Assembly (NCBI GenBank): GCA_936928855.1
Contig: CAKZHZ010000071.1
Location: forward strand, 1-18,815
Length of the DNA stretch: 18,815 nt
Direction: 5' to 3'
Origin: an uncultured Polycyclovorans sp.
GTDB lineage: Bacteria > Pseudomonadota > Gammaproteobacteria > Nevskiales > Nevskiaceae
Shown here one piece after another: positions 8,454-17,510 of this stretch. Position 1 is the stretch's first letter. Every line of letters begins with the position of its first letter. The notes under the pieces were generated by a model. It was not told the origin of the DNA. It was given only the letters and a program-made list of their open reading frames with translations, and searched no databases. The translations under genes were made by a program, and so were the position numbers.

Positions 8454-9344
8454 TTACTGCTTCTTGGCCGCGAAGAGCGCGTCCAGCTTGTTCTCGAAGG
8501 CGTGATAGCCGATACGGTCGTACAGCTCCGCGCGCGTTTGCATCAGGTCCACCACATCCTTCTGGTGACCATTGGCGCGGATGGAAGTGTAGACGGCCTC
8601 GGCCGCCTTGTTGGCCGCACGGAAGGCAGACAGCGGATACAGCTGGATGCTGACCCCCACCGACGCCAGCTCGTCGCGGGTGAACAGCGGCGTGGCCCCG
8701 AACTCGGTGATGTTGGCCAGCACCGGCACTTTCACCGCCTCGACAAACTTCTGATAGGTCGGCAGGTCGTAGGCCGCCTCCGCGAAGATGCCATCGGCCC
8801 CCGCCTCGACACAGGCGATGGCCCGCTCGATGGCGGCATCCACACCCTCGGCCTGAATGGCGTCGGTGCGGGCAATGAGGAAGAAGTCCGGGTCGGTCTT
8901 GGCATCGGCCGCGGCCTTCACGCGATCCACCATTTCGCCCTGCGTCACGATCTCCTTGCCGGGCCGGTGACCACAGCGCTTGGCGCCCACCTGGTCCTCG
9001 ATGTGACAGGCCGCGGCGCCCGCCTTGATCAGACCCTTGATGGTGCGCTCGATGTTGAACGCGGATGGCCCGAAGCCGGTATCGATATCGACCATCAGTG
9101 GCAGATCGCAGACATCGGTGATGCGGCGGGTGTCCACCAGCACGTCATCGAGCGTGTTGATGCCGAGGTCGGGAAGGCCCAGCGAACCGGCCGCCACACC
9201 GCCACCGGACAGATAGATGGCCTTGAAGCCGGCGCGCTGCGCCAACAGCGCGTGGTTGGCATTGATCGCCCCGATGACCTGCAGGGGGTGTTCGGCGGCA
9301 AGGGCGGCGCGGAAACGGGCGCCAGCGGAGCACAAGGAGCTCAT
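8454..9344 (-). CDS. prpB: Methylisocitrate lyase PrpB
   Basis: A protein of 296 aa of the isocitrate lyase/PEP mutase superfamily. It cleaves 2-methylisocitrate to pyruvate and succinate, the last step of the methylcitrate cycle. Visible active-site elements are VDIDTGFG (D86, D88, Mg binding), HIED (E116), and the catalytic-loop motif KRCGHRPGK with Cys124. The N-terminal INANHALLAQRAGFKAIYLSG and GSLGLPDLGI are near-invariant PrpB sequence. The ATG at 9344 is chosen because it gives the E. coli-like N-terminus; the frame extends to a TTG at 9381-9383, but that codon overlaps the -12 element of the predicted promoter. The Shine-Dalgarno is weak (GAGA). It is the first gene of the prpBC operon, divergent from prpR. 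Confidence 0.96.
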   Translation of the reverse strand: MSSLCSAGARFRAALAAEHPLQVIGAINANHALLAQRAGFKAIYLSGGGVAAGSLGLPDLGINTLDDVLVDTRRITDVCDLPLMVDIDTGFGPSAFNIERTIKGLIKAGAAACHIEDQVGAKRCGHRPGKEIVTQGEMVDRVKAAADAKTDPDFFLIARTDAIQAEGVDAAIERAIACVEAGADGIFAEAAYDLPTYQKFVEAVKVPVLANITEFGATPLFTRDELASVGVSIQLYPLSAFRAANKAAEAVYTSIRANGHQKDVVDLMQTRAELYDRIGYHAFENKLDALFAAKKQ

Positions 9345-9378
9345 GAGGTCGGATCTCGTGGAAGGGGACCCGACCCGA

Positions 9379-9395
9379 TACAAGGCCTATGCCAA
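9379..9395 (-). promoter_or_regulatory. Sigma-54 (-24/-12) promoter of prpBC
   Basis: On the minus strand the sequence is TTGGCATAGGCCTTGTA. It matches the sigma-54 consensus TTGGCAC-N5-TTGCA with exact spacing between the GG and TTG elements; the main departure is TTGT in place of TTGC. Transcription would start near 9368, about 25 nt before the prpB ATG. The adjacent gene encodes a sigma-54 activator, which fits. Confidence 0.8.
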
Positions 9396-9423
9396 ACCAG
9401 TGAAACATCACGCCACTAAATAA

Positions 9424-9436
9424 ATTCAAATACTTG
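9424..9436 (+). promoter_or_regulatory. IHF-like site in the prp intergenic region
   Basis: ATTCAA-ATAC-TTG matches the IHF consensus WATCAA-N4-TTR except at one position. It sits in the AT-richest stretch of the region, between the PrpR-like palindrome and the sigma-54 promoter, where IHF bends DNA in other sigma-54 systems, including Salmonella prp. It is also part of a 6-bp inverted repeat (9424-9439). Confidence 0.5.
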
Positions 9437-9486
9437 AATGACATTCCAAGCGCAGATGTTTCGTTCAATGGGGTTTCTGTTTCATA

Positions 9487-9509
9487 ATGTTTCATGCCGG
9501 ATGAAACAT
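9487..9509. promoter_or_regulatory. PrpR-like palindromic operator over the prpR start
   Basis: A perfect 9-bp inverted repeat, ATGTTTCAT and ATGAAACAT, is separated by GCCGG. An extra half site TGTTTCAT lies 10 bp upstream (9478-9485), and another, TGAAACAT, at 9401-9408. The arms resemble the TGTTTCA-type sequences described for enterobacterial prp control regions (from memory). The centre lies about 130 bp upstream of the predicted prpB start of transcription, a normal distance for a sigma-54 enhancer. The palindrome includes the prpR ATG (9494-9496), suggesting autoregulation. Confidence 0.7.
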
Positions 9510-11032
9510 CACGCCATGACCCCCGCCCCCGCATCGGCGTGGTGGCGGTCACCCGATTGTCGGCCCTGCTGGGCGATGTGATCCCCGACTTCGATGCGCG
9601 CGCCGACATCGAACTGGTTCCCCTCGGCTTCGAGGAGGCCGTCCGCCACCTGCGGCGTCAGCACGCGCAGCGGCCGTACGACGTCCTGATCGCGGCAGGC
9701 TCCAACGGCGCCTATCTGCGCAGCCGCATGCCGGTGCCGACGGTCATGATCCGCCCCTCCGGCTTCGACCTGATGCAGGCGCTGGCCCGGGCACGGGCGG
9801 TGTCTGCGCGCCTGGGCGTGATCACCCATGCCGCCGACATGCCGGCTTTCGCCGATTTCTGTCGCGCCTTCGACCTGCCCATCGAACAGCGCGCCTTCGT
9901 CACCGCCGAGGAGGCCCGCCTGCGGGTATCGGAGCTGCGCAGCCTGGGTATCGGCGCTGTGGTCGGGACCGGGCTCACCATCGACCTCGCCGAACAGCAG
10001 GGCCTGGCCGGCATTCTGTTGTACTCCGAAGCCTCGGCCCGGGCCGCCTTCGAGCAGGCGCTGGATCTCAGCGCCCTGATCGACCCCGCCGCCCCGCGCG
10101 CGCCACGTGCCACCCGCGCGCGCGGCGGCAACCGACCGGCACCCCCGTTCGTGGGCGACAGCCGCGTTGCAGAAACGGTCCGTGCCGCACTGCCGCGCCT
10201 GGCGGCGAGCGATGCCACGGTCCTGCTGCTGGGCGAAAGCGGTACGGGCAAGGAACGCGTGGCCCGCGCTCTGCATGCGCTGAGCCCTCGCGCCGGACAG
10301 CCCTTTGTCGCCGTCAATTGCGGTGCGCTGAACGAATCGCTGCTGGAAGCGGAGCTGTTCGGACACGAAGAGGGCGCGTTCACCGGCGCCCGCCGGGGCG
10401 GACGGCCCGGCCTGATCGAAGCAGCCCACGGTGGCACCTTGCTACTGGACGAGATCGGCGAAATGCCGGCGCTGCTGCAAACCCGCCTGCTGCGCGTGCT
10501 GGAAGAGCGGGAAGTACTGCGGGTCGGCGCCACCCGCGCCACGCCCGTGGATTTGCGGGTGATCGCCGCCACCCACCGGGACGTCGAAGCCGCCGTGCGC
10601 AACGGGCACCTGCGCGCCGATCTCTATTACCGGCTGAACGTACTGCGCCTGTCGCTGCCCGCGCTGCGCGAACGTCCAGATGACCTCCTGCCGCTCATCG
10701 CCCACCTGCAGCAGACCCTGGGCGCCCCCCCGCTGCCGGTGTCGGACGCCGCCTTGGCGCAACTGTGCGCTCACCCCTGGCCCGGCAACGTCCGCGAGTT
10801 GCGCAATCTGCTGGAGCGCTGCCGCGTCGCCGGCGCCACCCGCCTGGAGGTCGACACCCTCCATCGCATCGCCCCCGAGCTGCGCCGCACGAACCCGCCG
10901 CCCCCCGCCGGCGGTCGACCGGGGACCGCAGCACTGCAGCGCCGGCTGGAAGCCCTCGGCGGCAACCGCGCGGCGCTGGCAGCCGAGCTCGGCATTTCCC
11001 GCACCACTCTCTGGCGCTGGCTCAGGACCTGA
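9494..11032 (+). CDS. prpR: PrpR, sigma-54-dependent activator of propionate catabolism
   Basis: A protein of 512 aa. Residues 12-195 are the PrpR N-terminal sensor domain (AAGSNGAYLRSR at 67-78, IRPSGFDLMQALA), which in the family responds to 2-methylcitrate. Residues 219-460 are the AAA+ sigma-54 interaction domain: Walker A GESGTGKE (247-254), the GAFTGA loop (294-299) that touches sigma-54, Walker B LLLDE (316-320), arginine fingers near LRADLYYRL (373-381), and WPGNVREL (429-436). A Fis-type helix-turn-helix is at 488-511 (GNRAALAAELGISRTTLWRW). It is divergent from prpBC and should activate it. The ATG at 9494 gives a good match to PrpR N-termini but has no Shine-Dalgarno and lies inside the palindromic operator; the mRNA may be leaderless. 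No terminator is seen downstream. Confidence 0.94.
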   Translation: MPDETSRHDPRPRIGVVAVTRLSALLGDVIPDFDARADIELVPLGFEEAVRHLRRQHAQRPYDVLIAAGSNGAYLRSRMPVPTVMIRPSGFDLMQALARARAVSARLGVITHAADMPAFADFCRAFDLPIEQRAFVTAEEARLRVSELRSLGIGAVVGTGLTIDLAEQQGLAGILLYSEASARAAFEQALDLSALIDPAAPRAPRATRARGGNRPAPPFVGDSRVAETVRAALPRLAASDATVLLLGESGTGKERVARALHALSPRAGQPFVAVNCGALNESLLEAELFGHEEGAFTGARRGGRPGLIEAAHGGTLLLDEIGEMPALLQTRLLRVLEEREVLRVGATRATPVDLRVIAATHRDVEAAVRNGHLRADLYYRLNVLRLSLPALRERPDDLLPLIAHLQQTLGAPPLPVSDAALAQLCAHPWPGNVRELRNLLERCRVAGATRLEVDTLHRIAPELRRTNPPPPAGGRPGTAALQRRLEALGGNRAALAAELGISRTTLWRWLRT

Positions 11033-11034
11033 CG

Positions 11035-11068
11035 CTGCCATCAGCCTGCAGCAGAAGCCGGATATGCT
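11035..11068 (+). promoter_or_regulatory. Degenerate Pho-box promoter of the first phoD-like gene
   Basis: CTGCCAT (11035-11041), a 4-nt spacer and CTGCAGC (11046-11052) are followed after 10 bp by TATGCT (11063-11068). The first half site differs from CTGTCAT at one base, the second at four. The geometry is identical to that upstream of the second phoD-like gene, which supports it despite the poor second half. It begins 2 bp after the prpR stop codon. Confidence 0.5.
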
Positions 11069-11096
11069 CGGCCGGTTCCTACGGGGGTCGTCAACA

Positions 11097-12791
<1,695 letters not shown>

Positions 12792-12796
12792 GCGCC

Positions 12797-12830
12797 CTGC
12801 CATCAAAGTGTCGTGCAGGGCCGCTATGCT
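12797..12830 (+). promoter_or_regulatory. Pho-box promoter of the second phoD-like gene
   Basis: CTGCCATCAAAGTGTCGT (12797-12814) matches the Pho-box CTGTCAT-N4-CTGTCAT at 6 of 7 and 5 of 7 positions. TATGCT (12825-12830) follows after 10 bp. The spacing and composition parallel the E. coli phoA promoter as I recall it (two 7-mers, 10 bp, TATAGT). The start of transcription would be near 12837, some 28 nt before the ATG. Confidence 0.7.
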
Positions 12831-12864
12831 GGCGTGTTTTCGGGTTCAGGGTGGGGAGTAGGTC

Positions 12865-14574
12865 ATGGGGCGGATTCGCATCAAGCGTCGCGGCTGGTCG
12901 CGTCGGGATTTTCTCAAGCGCGCCACCGGCGCCGGTGCCCTGGCCGCCGCCGCGCCCTTTCTGCCCGGCTGTGGTGACAGCCACCCGCTGAGCCTTGTGG
13001 GCGGTACGACCCCGTTCCGACACGGTGTCGCCTCCGGTGACCCACTGAGCGATCGGGTCATCCTGTGGACCCGCGTGACCCCGCCTGCGGGTATCGAGGG
13101 CGATATTCCCGGCATGCTGGTCATCGCCGACGACCCCGAACTGACGGTGGATGCGCGTAGTTTCGCGGTCACCGCCGTCGCCGCGCGCGACTGGACCGTG
13201 AAACTCGATGCCACCGGCTTGTCTGCCGGCAAGACCTACTACTACCGCTTTCGCACGCTGGGGTTCGAGTCGCCCCTGGGGCGCACCCGCACCGCACCGG
13301 AAGGCAATGTCGACCATCTGCGCCTCGGCGTGGTGAGCTGCTCCAACTTCGCCTACGGCTATTTCAATGCCTACCGCTTCATCGCCCAGCGCGCAGATCT
13401 CGACGCCGTGCTGCACCTCGGCGACTACATCTACGAGTACGGCGACGGCGAGTATGGCGATGTCCGCCCCTGCGAGCCGCCCACCGAGATCATCACCCTC
13501 GAGGATTACCGTCGTCGTCACGCCCAGTACAAGACGGACCCCGACCTGCAGGAAGCACACCGCCAGCACCCCTGGATCTGTGTCTGGGACGATCACGAAA
13601 CCACCAACAACTCCCGCCGTGACAGTGCCGAAAATCACACCGAAGGAGTCGAGGGGGTGTGGCAGGTCCGCAAGGCCTGGGGCCAGCAGGCCTACGACGA
13701 ATGGATGCCGATCCGGCTACCGGAGCCGGGCAATCCCAACCGGATCTGGCGCCGCCTCGCCTTCGGCAATCTGGTGGACCTGTGGATGCTGGATACACGC
13801 CTCTACGACCGCGACGATGAGGTCAACGCCATCACCAGCCCGGTCATCTTCGACGAGGACCGGCGCCTGATCGGCCCCGAACAGCGCGACTGGCTGCTCG
13901 GCGGCATGAGCGGTTCCAGCGCCACCTGGAAATTGATTGGTCAGCAGGTGATGTTCGGTCAGCTCAAGGCCACGCCGCTGCCCGACATCAACATTCCGCT
14001 GGAAGTACTGGACGCACTGCCGCTGCCGCTGGTGGGCGGCGAAGGCATCAGCGACCTCTATGTCAACGGCGACCAGTGGGATGGCTACCAGGCCGAGCGG
14101 CGCGCCATCCTCGATTTCATTGCCGATCAGGGCGTGCAAAACACCGTCGTGCTGACCGGCGATATTCACAGCTCCTGGGCCATGGACCTCGCACGCGACC
14201 CAGACAACCTGGCGCAGTACAACCCGTTCTCCGGCGCCGGGGCCCTGGGGGTCGAATTCGTCGCCACCTCGGTCTCGTCGCCGGGCCTGGATGTCGTACC
14301 GGGCCTGACACAGCTGCCACAGCTGATCAGCGCCCTCCGACTGGTGAACCCTCACATGAAATACATTGAGGGCACGCGCCGCGGCTATCTGCTGCTGGAC
14401 ATCACGCCGGAACAGACGGTCGGTGAGTTCTGGTACGTCTCCACCGTCGCCGAGCCGGGAGGAAGCGAGGCGTTTGCCACGGCCTACGCAGTCGCCGCCG
14501 GTGACAACCATCTGAGCCGCGGCGCCCGCAGCGAACCCACGCCGACCCTGCCCAGCGCCGCGCTGGCCCCCTGA
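12865..14574 (+). CDS. phoD: PhoD-family alkaline phosphatase, copy 2 (Tat lipoprotein)
   Basis: A protein of 569 aa. The start at 12865 has GGGGAG 6 nt upstream. The Tat motif is perfect (SRRDFLK, 12-18), followed by an Ala-rich stretch and FLPGC (Cys36), a lipobox-like site with an unusual Pro. The core motifs are SCSN (Cys159), HLGDYIYEYGDGEYG (Asp187), WDDHETTNN (Asp242, Asp243, His244) and LTGDIHSSW (Asp433, His435), all canonical for PhoD. The predicted role is hydrolysis of phosphate mono- and diesters at the outer membrane or in the periplasm under phosphate limitation. It is collinear over its whole length with copy 1, including long blocks such as QQAYDEWMPIRLPEPGNP, so the pair arose by tandem duplication. 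The Pro/Ala-rich C-terminal tail is the least conserved part. Confidence 0.93.
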   Translation: MGRIRIKRRGWSRRDFLKRATGAGALAAAAPFLPGCGDSHPLSLVGGTTPFRHGVASGDPLSDRVILWTRVTPPAGIEGDIPGMLVIADDPELTVDARSFAVTAVAARDWTVKLDATGLSAGKTYYYRFRTLGFESPLGRTRTAPEGNVDHLRLGVVSCSNFAYGYFNAYRFIAQRADLDAVLHLGDYIYEYGDGEYGDVRPCEPPTEIITLEDYRRRHAQYKTDPDLQEAHRQHPWICVWDDHETTNNSRRDSAENHTEGVEGVWQVRKAWGQQAYDEWMPIRLPEPGNPNRIWRRLAFGNLVDLWMLDTRLYDRDDEVNAITSPVIFDEDRRLIGPEQRDWLLGGMSGSSATWKLIGQQVMFGQLKATPLPDINIPLEVLDALPLPLVGGEGISDLYVNGDQWDGYQAERRAILDFIADQGVQNTVVLTGDIHSSWAMDLARDPDNLAQYNPFSGAGALGVEFVATSVSSPGLDVVPGLTQLPQLISALRLVNPHMKYIEGTRRGYLLLDITPEQTVGEFWYVSTVAEPGGSEAFATAYAVAAGDNHLSRGARSEPTPTLPSAALAP

Positions 14575-14589
14575 TCGCCACGCCGGCCG

Positions 14590-14623
14590 CCGTCATCGGT
14601 TGGTAACGCGTCATCCTTAGCGT
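14590..14623 (+). promoter_or_regulatory. Pho-box-like promoter of the TonB receptor gene
   Basis: CCGTCAT (14590-14596), spacer CGGT and TGGTAAC (14601-14607) are followed after 10 bp by TAGCGT (14618-14623). The first half differs from CTGTCAT at one base. The second is weak but keeps GT-A in register. The same 7-4-7-10-6 layout precedes both phoD genes. Confidence 0.4.
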
Positions 14624-14646
14624 TCCCCGGCTCATCAACCGGGGAA
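14623..14646 (+). other. Hairpin covering the receptor ribosome-binding site
   Basis: TTCCCCGG (14623-14630) pairs perfectly with CCGGGGAA (14639-14646), 8-nt loop. The right arm holds the GGGGAA that would serve as the Shine-Dalgarno of the ATG at 14654. It would occlude translation on any read-through transcript from phoD. If transcription starts near 14630, the left arm would be missing and the site exposed. Confidence 0.5.
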
Positions 14647-14653
14647 TGACAGG

Positions 14654-17467
14654 ATGAAAGGGACTCGTACGCTCCAGCGCGCTGCCATCGCAGCCGCCGC
14701 TGCCACGTTCTGTGGCGCCGTTTTCGCTCAGACAGGTACTGCCACTCTGCAGGGTCGAGTGACCGACAACAGCGGCGGCATTGCCTTTGAAGGCGCCCGC
14801 GTTCGTATCGAGGGCCTCAGCGTGGAAGCAGTGACCGCACGCGACGGTCGCTTCAACTTTCCCGCCCTGCCGCCTGGCGAGTACCGCCTGGTGATCACCT
14901 ACCTCGGCGCACCCGAGCAAACCCTGCGCGTCAACCTGGATCCGGGCGAGCGTGAACAGGTCGCCATCACCCTGGGGGGGCGTGATGGTCAGACGGAAAA
15001 TGTGCTGGTGGTGGGGCAGCTTGCCGGGCAGGCCGCCGCGCTCAATCGCGCGCTCAATGCCGACGGCATCGAGGAGGTGATCTCGGCTGACGCCATCGGT
15101 CAGTTCCCCGACCAGAACGTGGCCGAGGCCCTGGCACGCTCGCCCGGCCTGTCGCTGTTCCGCGATCAGGGCGAAGGACGCTTCCTGGTGGTACGGGGCA
15201 TCGACCCCGCCTTCACCGCCACCACCGTCAACGGCCTGCGTGTCCCCGGGCCGGAGGGCGGGTCGCGCCAGGTCAATCTGGACGTCATCTCGGCCGACCT
15301 GCTGGAAACGGCAGAGATACAGAAAACCAATCTGCCCGACATGGACGGCGATACCGTCGGCGGCACCATCGAACTGCAAACGGCAACTGCCTTTGACCGC
15401 GGCAACACCCTCACCCTGCGCGCTGAAGGCAGCTACAACGAGCAGAATGAGGAAACCAGTCCGAAGCTGGCGGCCAGCCTTACCCGGCTGCTCTCGGTGG
15501 GCGGACAACGCGACAACCTCGGCGTTGCCGCCGCCGTCAGCTGGTTCTCCCGCGACTTCGGCTCGGAAGGAGTGGAAACCCCGGGGTTCGACGACCTAGA
15601 TGGCCCGGACGGGACCTTCTCGGGGCTCGAGGAAGCGGAGCAGCGTGACTACACCATCACCCGCGAACGGCTCAGCGCTGCCGTCAACTTCGACTGGCGC
15701 CCGACCCCCACGCTCGACCTCTACTGGCGCAACCTCTACAGCGATTTCAGCGACGACGAAGTGCAACTCAGCAATGTCTACGGCTTTGGCGCTGACGATG
15801 CCGAAATCCTGGCACTGGACGCCAACCGGGCGCAGTTCAGCGGCGTCGAGGTCGAAAAGCTCAACGAGGCCCGCAAGGAGACCCAGACCATCCAGAGCAC
15901 CCTGCTGGGTGCCCAGCAGCGCCTCGGACGCTGGACCCTCGACTACCGCCTCGGCTATTCGGTCGCCGAAGAGGACAATCCCGGAGAACTCAATGTGGCT
16001 TTCGTCGGCGAGGGTATCGACGCCGGCTACGATCTGGCACAGCGCCGCATCCCGCTGCTGGCCGGAACCTCCCCCATCTACAACGATCCCGCCACCTTCG
16101 AACTCGACGAGATCGAGCGCGGCAACAGCTTCACGCAGGATGACGAGTGGCAGTTCGCCTTCGACGTGCAGCGCGACCTGTTCTGGGGCCAGGCCCCCGG
16201 CTTCTGGAAGGCGGGCATCAAGCATCGTCAACGCGTCAAGACCAGCGACGTCGACGTCGAGATCTACGGTGACTTCGGCGCCGACTACACCCTCGCCGAC
16301 TTCCCGCTGCAGAACGTCGACTACGACCTCGGCCAGTGGGGCCCCATCACCCGCAATGGCGCGCTGCGCGACTTCGTCCGCATGAACCTGGCCGCCTTCG
16401 AACTGGACGACAACGACAGCGCCGTGGACTCCCAGCTCGAGGACTATCGAGTGGAGGAAGACGTGCTGGCCGGTTACCTCATGGCACAGGGCACCTGGGG
16501 CGCATTGCGCGTCACTGGCGGCGTGCGCGTGGAGCAGACCGACTTCTCCGCAGTCGGGGTACAGTCCCTGATCGACGAGATCGGTGGCAGCGGCGACCCG
16601 GTATTCGGGCTGCAGCACCACGACCGCAGTTTCACCGACGTGCTTCCCAGCATCGCGGTCCGCTACGAAGTCCGCGAGGACCTGGTCCTGCGCGGCGGTT
16701 ACGCGCGGACGCTGGCGCGCCCCACGTTCGAGGCGGTCGCGCCGTACGCCGCCATCGAGGTGACCGAGGATGACGGCGACATCGAACGTGAGGCTGAGCT
16801 CGGAAACCCGAACCTCGACACGCTCACCGCCGACAATCTTGACCTGGCCATCGCCTGGTACCCCGGGGATGTGGCGGTGCTCTCCGCCGGGCTGTTCTAC
16901 AAGCGCCTGAAGGACTTCTTCGTGGTCTCCGACGTCGCTGGCGAGCCCGGTCCCTACGTCGATTTCGATGAGGCACTCACCACCCTCAATGGTGATACCG
17001 CCGAACTGTTCGGGCTGGAGCTCAACGGCGTACGCCAACTCGACATGTTGCCTGCCCCCTGGAACGGCCTCAGCCTGAGTGCCAATCTCACGCTGACCGA
17101 CGGCGAGGCCACCCTGCCGTTCCGCGATGGCAAGACACCACTGCCGCGACAGTCGGAAACCCTTGGCAACATCGCCATCGGCTACGAGGATGCCCGCTGG
17201 TCGCTGCGACTGGCTGCCAACTACCGCAGCGAGTTCCTTGACGAAGTGAACGAGCTTGATGACCCGGCCTTCGACCGCTATGCCGACAGCCACCTGCAAT
17301 ACGACTTCACCGGCAGCTACCGCGTGGACAGCCGTTATCTGGTCTACCTGAACGCCATCAACCTCAACAACGAACCCTTCTACGCCTACTTCGATGAACC
17401 GGCCTTCAACTCCCAGTACGAAGAATACGGACGGACCTTCGAGCTGGGCGTGAAGGCCAGTTTCTGA
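14654..17467 (+). CDS. TonB-dependent outer-membrane receptor
   Basis: A protein of 937 aa. Signal peptide 1-25 (cleavage after VFA). Residues 30-108 are a carboxypeptidase-regulatory-like/CnaB-type beta-sandwich (GRVTDNSGGIAFEGARVRI, DGRFNFPALPPGEYRL). A TonB-box-like ENVLVVG follows at about 115-121. The plug domain spans about 138-245 (IGQFPDQNVAEALARSPG, FLVVRGIDP, DMDGDTVGGTIEL), of the Caulobacter/Xanthomonas TonB-receptor type. The rest is the 22-stranded barrel, with the C-terminal strand ending FELGVKASF. The substrate is not readable from sequence. Between two phosphatase genes and a phytase-like gene, with a Pho-box-like promoter, an organic phosphate such as an inositol phosphate is a reasonable inference. 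GGGGAA lies 7 nt before the ATG and may be sequestered by a hairpin. Confidence 0.93.
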   Translation: MKGTRTLQRAAIAAAAATFCGAVFAQTGTATLQGRVTDNSGGIAFEGARVRIEGLSVEAVTARDGRFNFPALPPGEYRLVITYLGAPEQTLRVNLDPGEREQVAITLGGRDGQTENVLVVGQLAGQAAALNRALNADGIEEVISADAIGQFPDQNVAEALARSPGLSLFRDQGEGRFLVVRGIDPAFTATTVNGLRVPGPEGGSRQVNLDVISADLLETAEIQKTNLPDMDGDTVGGTIELQTATAFDRGNTLTLRAEGSYNEQNEETSPKLAASLTRLLSVGGQRDNLGVAAAVSWFSRDFGSEGVETPGFDDLDGPDGTFSGLEEAEQRDYTITRERLSAAVNFDWRPTPTLDLYWRNLYSDFSDDEVQLSNVYGFGADDAEILALDANRAQFSGVEVEKLNEARKETQTIQSTLLGAQQRLGRWTLDYRLGYSVAEEDNPGELNVAFVGEGIDAGYDLAQRRIPLLAGTSPIYNDPATFELDEIERGNSFTQDDEWQFAFDVQRDLFWGQAPGFWKAGIKHRQRVKTSDVDVEIYGDFGADYTLADFPLQNVDYDLGQWGPITRNGALRDFVRMNLAAFELDDNDSAVDSQLEDYRVEEDVLAGYLMAQGTWGALRVTGGVRVEQTDFSAVGVQSLIDEIGGSGDPVFGLQHHDRSFTDVLPSIAVRYEVREDLVLRGGYARTLARPTFEAVAPYAAIEVTEDDGDIEREAELGNPNLDTLTADNLDLAIAWYPGDVAVLSAGLFYKRLKDFFVVSDVAGEPGPYVDFDEALTTLNGDTAELFGLELNGVRQLDMLPAPWNGLSLSANLTLTDGEATLPFRDGKTPLPRQSETLGNIAIGYEDARWSLRLAANYRSEFLDEVNELDDPAFDRYADSHLQYDFTGSYRVDSRYLVYLNAINLNNEPFYAYFDEPAFNSQYEEYGRTFELGVKASF

Positions 17468-17510
17468 GGCCTGCCCTACACTGGCACCATCGACCCGACC
17501 GGAGAACGAC

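Larger units (their letters stand above)
9401..9516 (+). repeat. 15-bp direct repeat flanking the prp control region
   Basis: TGAAACATCACGCCA occurs identically at 9401-9415 and 9502-9516, 101 bp apart. The left copy is just upstream of the prpB -24 element. The right copy lies in the first codons of prpR and shares its TGAAACAT with the palindrome. The repeat extends beyond the half site, so it may represent two activator-contact sites or a past duplication. Confidence 0.7.

Noticed and set aside
7359..9419. A 686-codon open frame on the plus strand
   Set aside because: It is antisense to prpC and prpB, whose catalytic motifs are unambiguous on the minus strand.
9401..9516. The 15-bp direct repeat as attachment sites of a mobile element
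   Set aside because: The DNA between the copies is only a promoter region with no integrase or cargo, and the repeat overlaps a regulatory palindrome.
11064..11096. Upstream in-frame ATG as the start of the first phoD-like gene
   Set aside because: It overlaps the predicted -10 hexamer, has a poor ribosome site and would push the Tat motif inwards; the paralogue starts at the position equivalent to 11097.
12794..12821. Inverted repeat GCCCTGC/GCAGGGC as a terminator of phoD copy 1
   Set aside because: The stem is only 7 bp with a 14-nt loop and no immediate U-tract; the same bases are better explained as part of the Pho-box promoter.
17471..17487. CTGCCCT and CTGGCAC before the phytase-like gene as a Pho box
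   Set aside because: The half sites are spaced 10 rather than 11 bp and no -10 follows; the gene is more simply cotranscribed with the receptor.
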